Below, in pieces: positions 5,709-7,506 of a DNA stretch of 7,506 bases. The translations under genes and the position numbers were made by a program. A model generated the notes under the pieces. The model did no database searches, was not told the DNA's origin, and worked only from the letters and a program-made list of their open reading frames with translations. The first letter of the stretch is position 1. Every line of letters starts with the position of its first letter. Origin of the DNA: Burkholderiales bacterium (GTDB taxonomy: Bacteria > Pseudomonadota > Gammaproteobacteria > Burkholderiales > Chitinimonadaceae); assembly GCA_019234745.1 (NCBI GenBank), contig JAFAKZ010000600.1:1-7506 (forward strand). Direction: 5' to 3'.

Positions 5709-7116
5709 TGATGATTCTTTCGACATCGTTGGCGGCTGCCAACAGGATTTCGTGCAGGAAGAAGCGGCCTTGGTCCGGCGCAACGCCACCAAGCACAATG
5801 CGCTTGCTACCCGCATCGTTCAGGCGCGAGCGGACTTCAGCGAATGCTTGCTGATTTTTCAGTGTTGGGCGGGGAAATCCGAATGGGTGGATATGGCCAG
5901 GGCCCGTCGCAACGATATCTTCTTCGGTGGTTACGCCCAATTTCACGAGGGCGCGTTTCGCATCCGCCAGGCATTGCTCGACGGTGGGCGCGGCCGCATC
6001 GCTAGGGTAGTGCATTTCCACGCACACCGGGTATCCCTGTTCCGTGGCCGCGGTAGCGCAGTATGCGCTGAAGTTGGTCACGCGGAATACGTTCAGGCCA
6101 GGATCGTAACAATAGAAGTAGTAGAGGTCCTCCATCTTCGGCGCATGGCGAAGATGGAAGTGCGCAAAACCCAGATGGTGGGGCATATCGGCACTCGGCA
6201 ACACCGAGGAAGCATCCAGCGACTTCAGTAGCGCAAACGGTGAAACTGCCCAGTACAGCCAGTCGGCCGTGACCTGTTTGCTCTCGCCCAGTGCCGACCA
6301 GTCGACCACAATACGCTGGTCGGCTTGCACGGAAAGGCCGCTGATCTTGGCAAGTCGCACAACCTTCACGCCTAGGTCGACCAGTTTGGCCTCGAACTGC
6401 TTGATGTAATGGCCAAAACCATAGCGCTTGGGATAGAGCGCACGCTGTGGCGACGTGCGTACGCCCGGTGGAAGCTTGCGCTGATCTGGGATGGCGATCG
6501 CGGCCCGATATCTTTCGTCGCTTGAGCCATCGACCCATTCATCGTGATCGGACCAGATAACGCGGTCCATCGAGACCATGCGCAACGCATAGGGGGCCAG
6601 CTCATCCGGCCGCGCGTGCCAGAGATGCTGCAGTACAGGTGCAAAGTACCGCTCAGCCAGGTCAGCGCCGAATTTGTTTGTCAGGTATTCGCCAGCGCTG
6701 GCGGCACCTTGCCAGTTCGCATTGCTGTGAACGGCATCAAATAGCGATTGCCGCAGCGATTCCCGTACTGCATCAGGCAGCGAGCGAAGGTCCAGGTAGT
6801 GCGAGTTGGTTTGAAGCCGGCCTTGCCAATACAGACCCGCAACATCTTTCTGGATGCCGGGCCATATATGCCAATCTTCAAGGGGCAGAATTTCTCGCAG
6901 CGGTGCGTCAACTCGCTCGTCGCACGCTTCGTAAAACAAATGCATGCCAAAGTCGTGGGCGTCGCCGTGCTCGTCCCAGATCGATCCATACGTTCCGCCA
7001 AGCTGTTCACTTTGCTCAAGCAGGGTAACCACGGTGTCGGGACGGTGCTTGGCCAACTGATACGCGACATACATGCCGCACATGCCACCGCCAACCACTA
7101 CGACTTCTTGTTGCAT
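5701..7116 (-). CDS. FAD-dependent oxidoreductase, amine-oxidase/UDP-galactopyranose-mutase-like
   Basis: The 471-residue protein begins with a dinucleotide-binding fold: VVVVGGGMCGMYVAYQL (5-21, GxGxxG) and Glu34 at the end of the second strand (VTLLEQSEQLGGTYG), the usual ligand of the FAD ribose. HDFGMHLFYE (54-63) matches the fDxGxHxf motif of this superfamily. GEYLTNKFGADLAERYFAPVL (about 142-162) and ARPDELAPYAL (168-178) match its substrate-domain pattern. ALYPKRYGFGHYIKQF (226-241) precedes the second half of the FAD domain, and IVLGGVAPDQGRF near the C-terminus fits the final FAD-binding segment. UDP-galactopyranose mutases are shorter (about 370-400), so a protoporphyrinogen-oxidase-like or desaturase/oxidase role on a glycan precursor is as likely. 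The start has AAGGG (complement of 7123-7127) 6 bases upstream. It is the first gene of the minus-strand unit, and its stop overlaps the next start. Confidence 0.85.
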   Translation of the reverse strand: MQQEVVVVGGGMCGMYVAYQLAKHRPDTVVTLLEQSEQLGGTYGSIWDEHGDAHDFGMHLFYEACDERVDAPLREILPLEDWHIWPGIQKDVAGLYWQGRLQTNSHYLDLRSLPDAVRESLRQSLFDAVHSNANWQGAASAGEYLTNKFGADLAERYFAPVLQHLWHARPDELAPYALRMVSMDRVIWSDHDEWVDGSSDERYRAAIAIPDQRKLPPGVRTSPQRALYPKRYGFGHYIKQFEAKLVDLGVKVVRLAKISGLSVQADQRIVVDWSALGESKQVTADWLYWAVSPFALLKSLDASSVLPSADMPHHLGFAHFHLRHAPKMEDLYYFYCYDPGLNVFRVTNFSAYCATAATEQGYPVCVEMHYPSDAAAPTVEQCLADAKRALVKLGVTTEEDIVATGPGHIHPFGFPRPTLKNQQAFAEVRSRLNDAGSKRIVLGGVAPDQGRFFLHEILLAAANDVERIINE

Positions 7117-7122
7117 ACAGTG

Positions 7123-7127
7123 CCCTT
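7123..7127 (-). promoter_or_regulatory. Shine-Dalgarno of the oxidoreductase gene
   Basis: AAGGG on the minus strand, 6 bases before ATG 7116. It is the only clear ribosome binding site in the minus-strand three-gene unit, fitting coupled translation of the two downstream genes. Confidence 0.6.
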
Positions 7128-7195
7128 AGTTTGCTGCGATTGAGACGCCTATTCCAGAAACAAGCTTATTGCTTTGGCTGATTTGCCACTTGGGT

Positions 7196-7201
7196 ATTGT
7201 A
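7196..7201 (-). promoter_or_regulatory. Possible -10 element for the minus-strand operon
   Basis: TACAAT on the minus strand differs from TATAAT by one base and lies about 80 bases upstream of the oxidoreductase start, in AT-richer DNA (26 of 60 bases G/C at 7141-7200). No convincing -35 hexamer is found at 16-18 bases, so support is weak. Confidence 0.25.
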
Positions 7202-7237
7202 GCGCGGCTGTTGCGGCGTTTTGTTGGTGCAGATCAA

Positions 7238-7278
7238 GACAATTTGGACGTGATCGTTGGTACACGTCTTTGATTGTC
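7238..7278 (-). terminator. Long imperfect dyad after the PAP2 gene, possible terminator or operator
   Basis: GACAAT 7238-7243 pairs with ATTGTC 7273-7278, and GACGTG 7247-7252 with CACGTC 7263-7268, giving 12 pairs split by a 3x4 internal loop, with a 10-base terminal loop. It lies 13 bases past the PAP2 stop on the minus strand and upstream of the oxidoreductase operon. No proper T tract follows on the minus strand, so it may be a Rho-assisted end, or a regulator binding site for the operon. Confidence 0.4.
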
Positions 7279-7291
7279 GTTGTTCGGTTTC

Positions 7292-7506
7292 TTAGGCGTG
7301 GACAGGCTTCAGCCTGAACTCCGGCGCCCGCATTTCCGCATGCGCCTTCAGGCCGGTCACCCAGGCCGCAGCCAACGCCAATACCGTACCGGCCGCAACG
7401 TCAATGGCGACATGCTGCTTGGTGGCCATCGTCGAGTAGGCGATGGCCACACACCAGACGATATTCACCGTACGCCAGCCGCGGCTGATGCCTAGAAGGG
7501 GAAGGC
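7292..7506 (-). CDS. PAP2-family phosphatase, C-terminal part (5' end outside window)
   Basis: On the minus strand, 70 codons plus two bases are visible before the TAA at 7292-7294. The segment STMATKQHVAID fits the third PAP2 signature SRx5Hx3D, with Thr instead of Arg at the second position; the His and Asp of the catalytic site are kept. A preceding hydrophobic helix (NIVWCVAIAY) and a following one (VAAGTVLALAAAWVTGL) are typical of membrane-embedded PAP2 enzymes that dephosphorylate lipid phosphates or undecaprenyl pyrophosphate, or that transfer lipid headgroups. The TKQHVAID form resembles the inositol-phosphorylceramide-synthase-like subgroup. Substrate cannot be set from this fragment. 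The dyad at 7238-7278 follows it, so it is probably a separate transcription unit from the sugar genes. Confidence 0.8.
   Translation of the reverse strand, partial: LPLLGISRGWRTVNIVWCVAIAYSTMATKQHVAIDVAAGTVLALAAAWVTGLKAHAEMRAPEFRLKPVHA

Noticed and set aside
5709..5816. N-terminal extension of the C-methyltransferase-like gene
   Set aside because: The added residues overlap the oxidoreductase coding sequence and are Cys/Ser/Arg-rich out-of-frame translation, not a conserved domain.
5593..6231. 212-codon open frame on the plus strand opposite the oxidoreductase and methyltransferase genes
   Set aside because: It lies antisense to two well-supported genes and shows no recognisable motif.

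Overview
The window looks like chromosomal DNA of a high-GC betaproteobacterium. Protein style, codon use and gene content fit an Alcaligenaceae member (Bordetella/Achromobacter type) best, but this is recall-based and no marker gene here proves it. There are seven protein genes, two of them cut by the window ends. No rRNA, tRNA, CRISPR array, insertion sequence, integrase or plasmid function was seen.

Left part (1-1518, + strand): the end of a DUF979 membrane protein gene, a 178-base spacer with several inverted repeats, and pcp (pyrrolidone-carboxylate peptidase), which opens with a well-placed Shine-Dalgarno and a TTG start. The pair suggests release and uptake or handling of pyroglutamate (5-oxoproline).

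Middle part (about 1520-7116): five genes that look like a surface-sugar (O-antigen, capsule or glycan) modification set, arranged as two convergent units meeting at about 3870-3882. The + unit is rffA/wecE (dTDP-4-amino-4,6-dideoxygalactose transaminase) followed by a SAM methyltransferase with an N-terminal helical, TPR-like part. The - unit, read from right to left, is a flavin oxidoreductase of the amine-oxidase/UDP-galactopyranose-mutase-like type, a methyltransferase resembling deoxysugar C-methyltransferases, and a WbqC-family protein. These three genes are joined by stop/start overlaps of 8 and 4 bases. The set contains no glycosyltransferase, no flippase or export gene and no rmlA/rmlB, so sugar supply and transfer must be encoded elsewhere. 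Hand counts of single 60-base lines give lower GC here (about 48-60%) than in the DUF979 and pcp genes (about 72%), which hints at separate acquisition.

Right end: a 175-base spacer with a long imperfect dyad and a possible -10 element, then the 3' end of a PAP2-family lipid phosphatase gene on the - strand.

The most interesting points are the unassigned five-gene sugar set, the substitution of the expected catalytic Tyr and Glu in the C-methyltransferase-like protein, and the leader of pcp, which can fold as a closed multibranch structure just upstream of its ribosome binding site.
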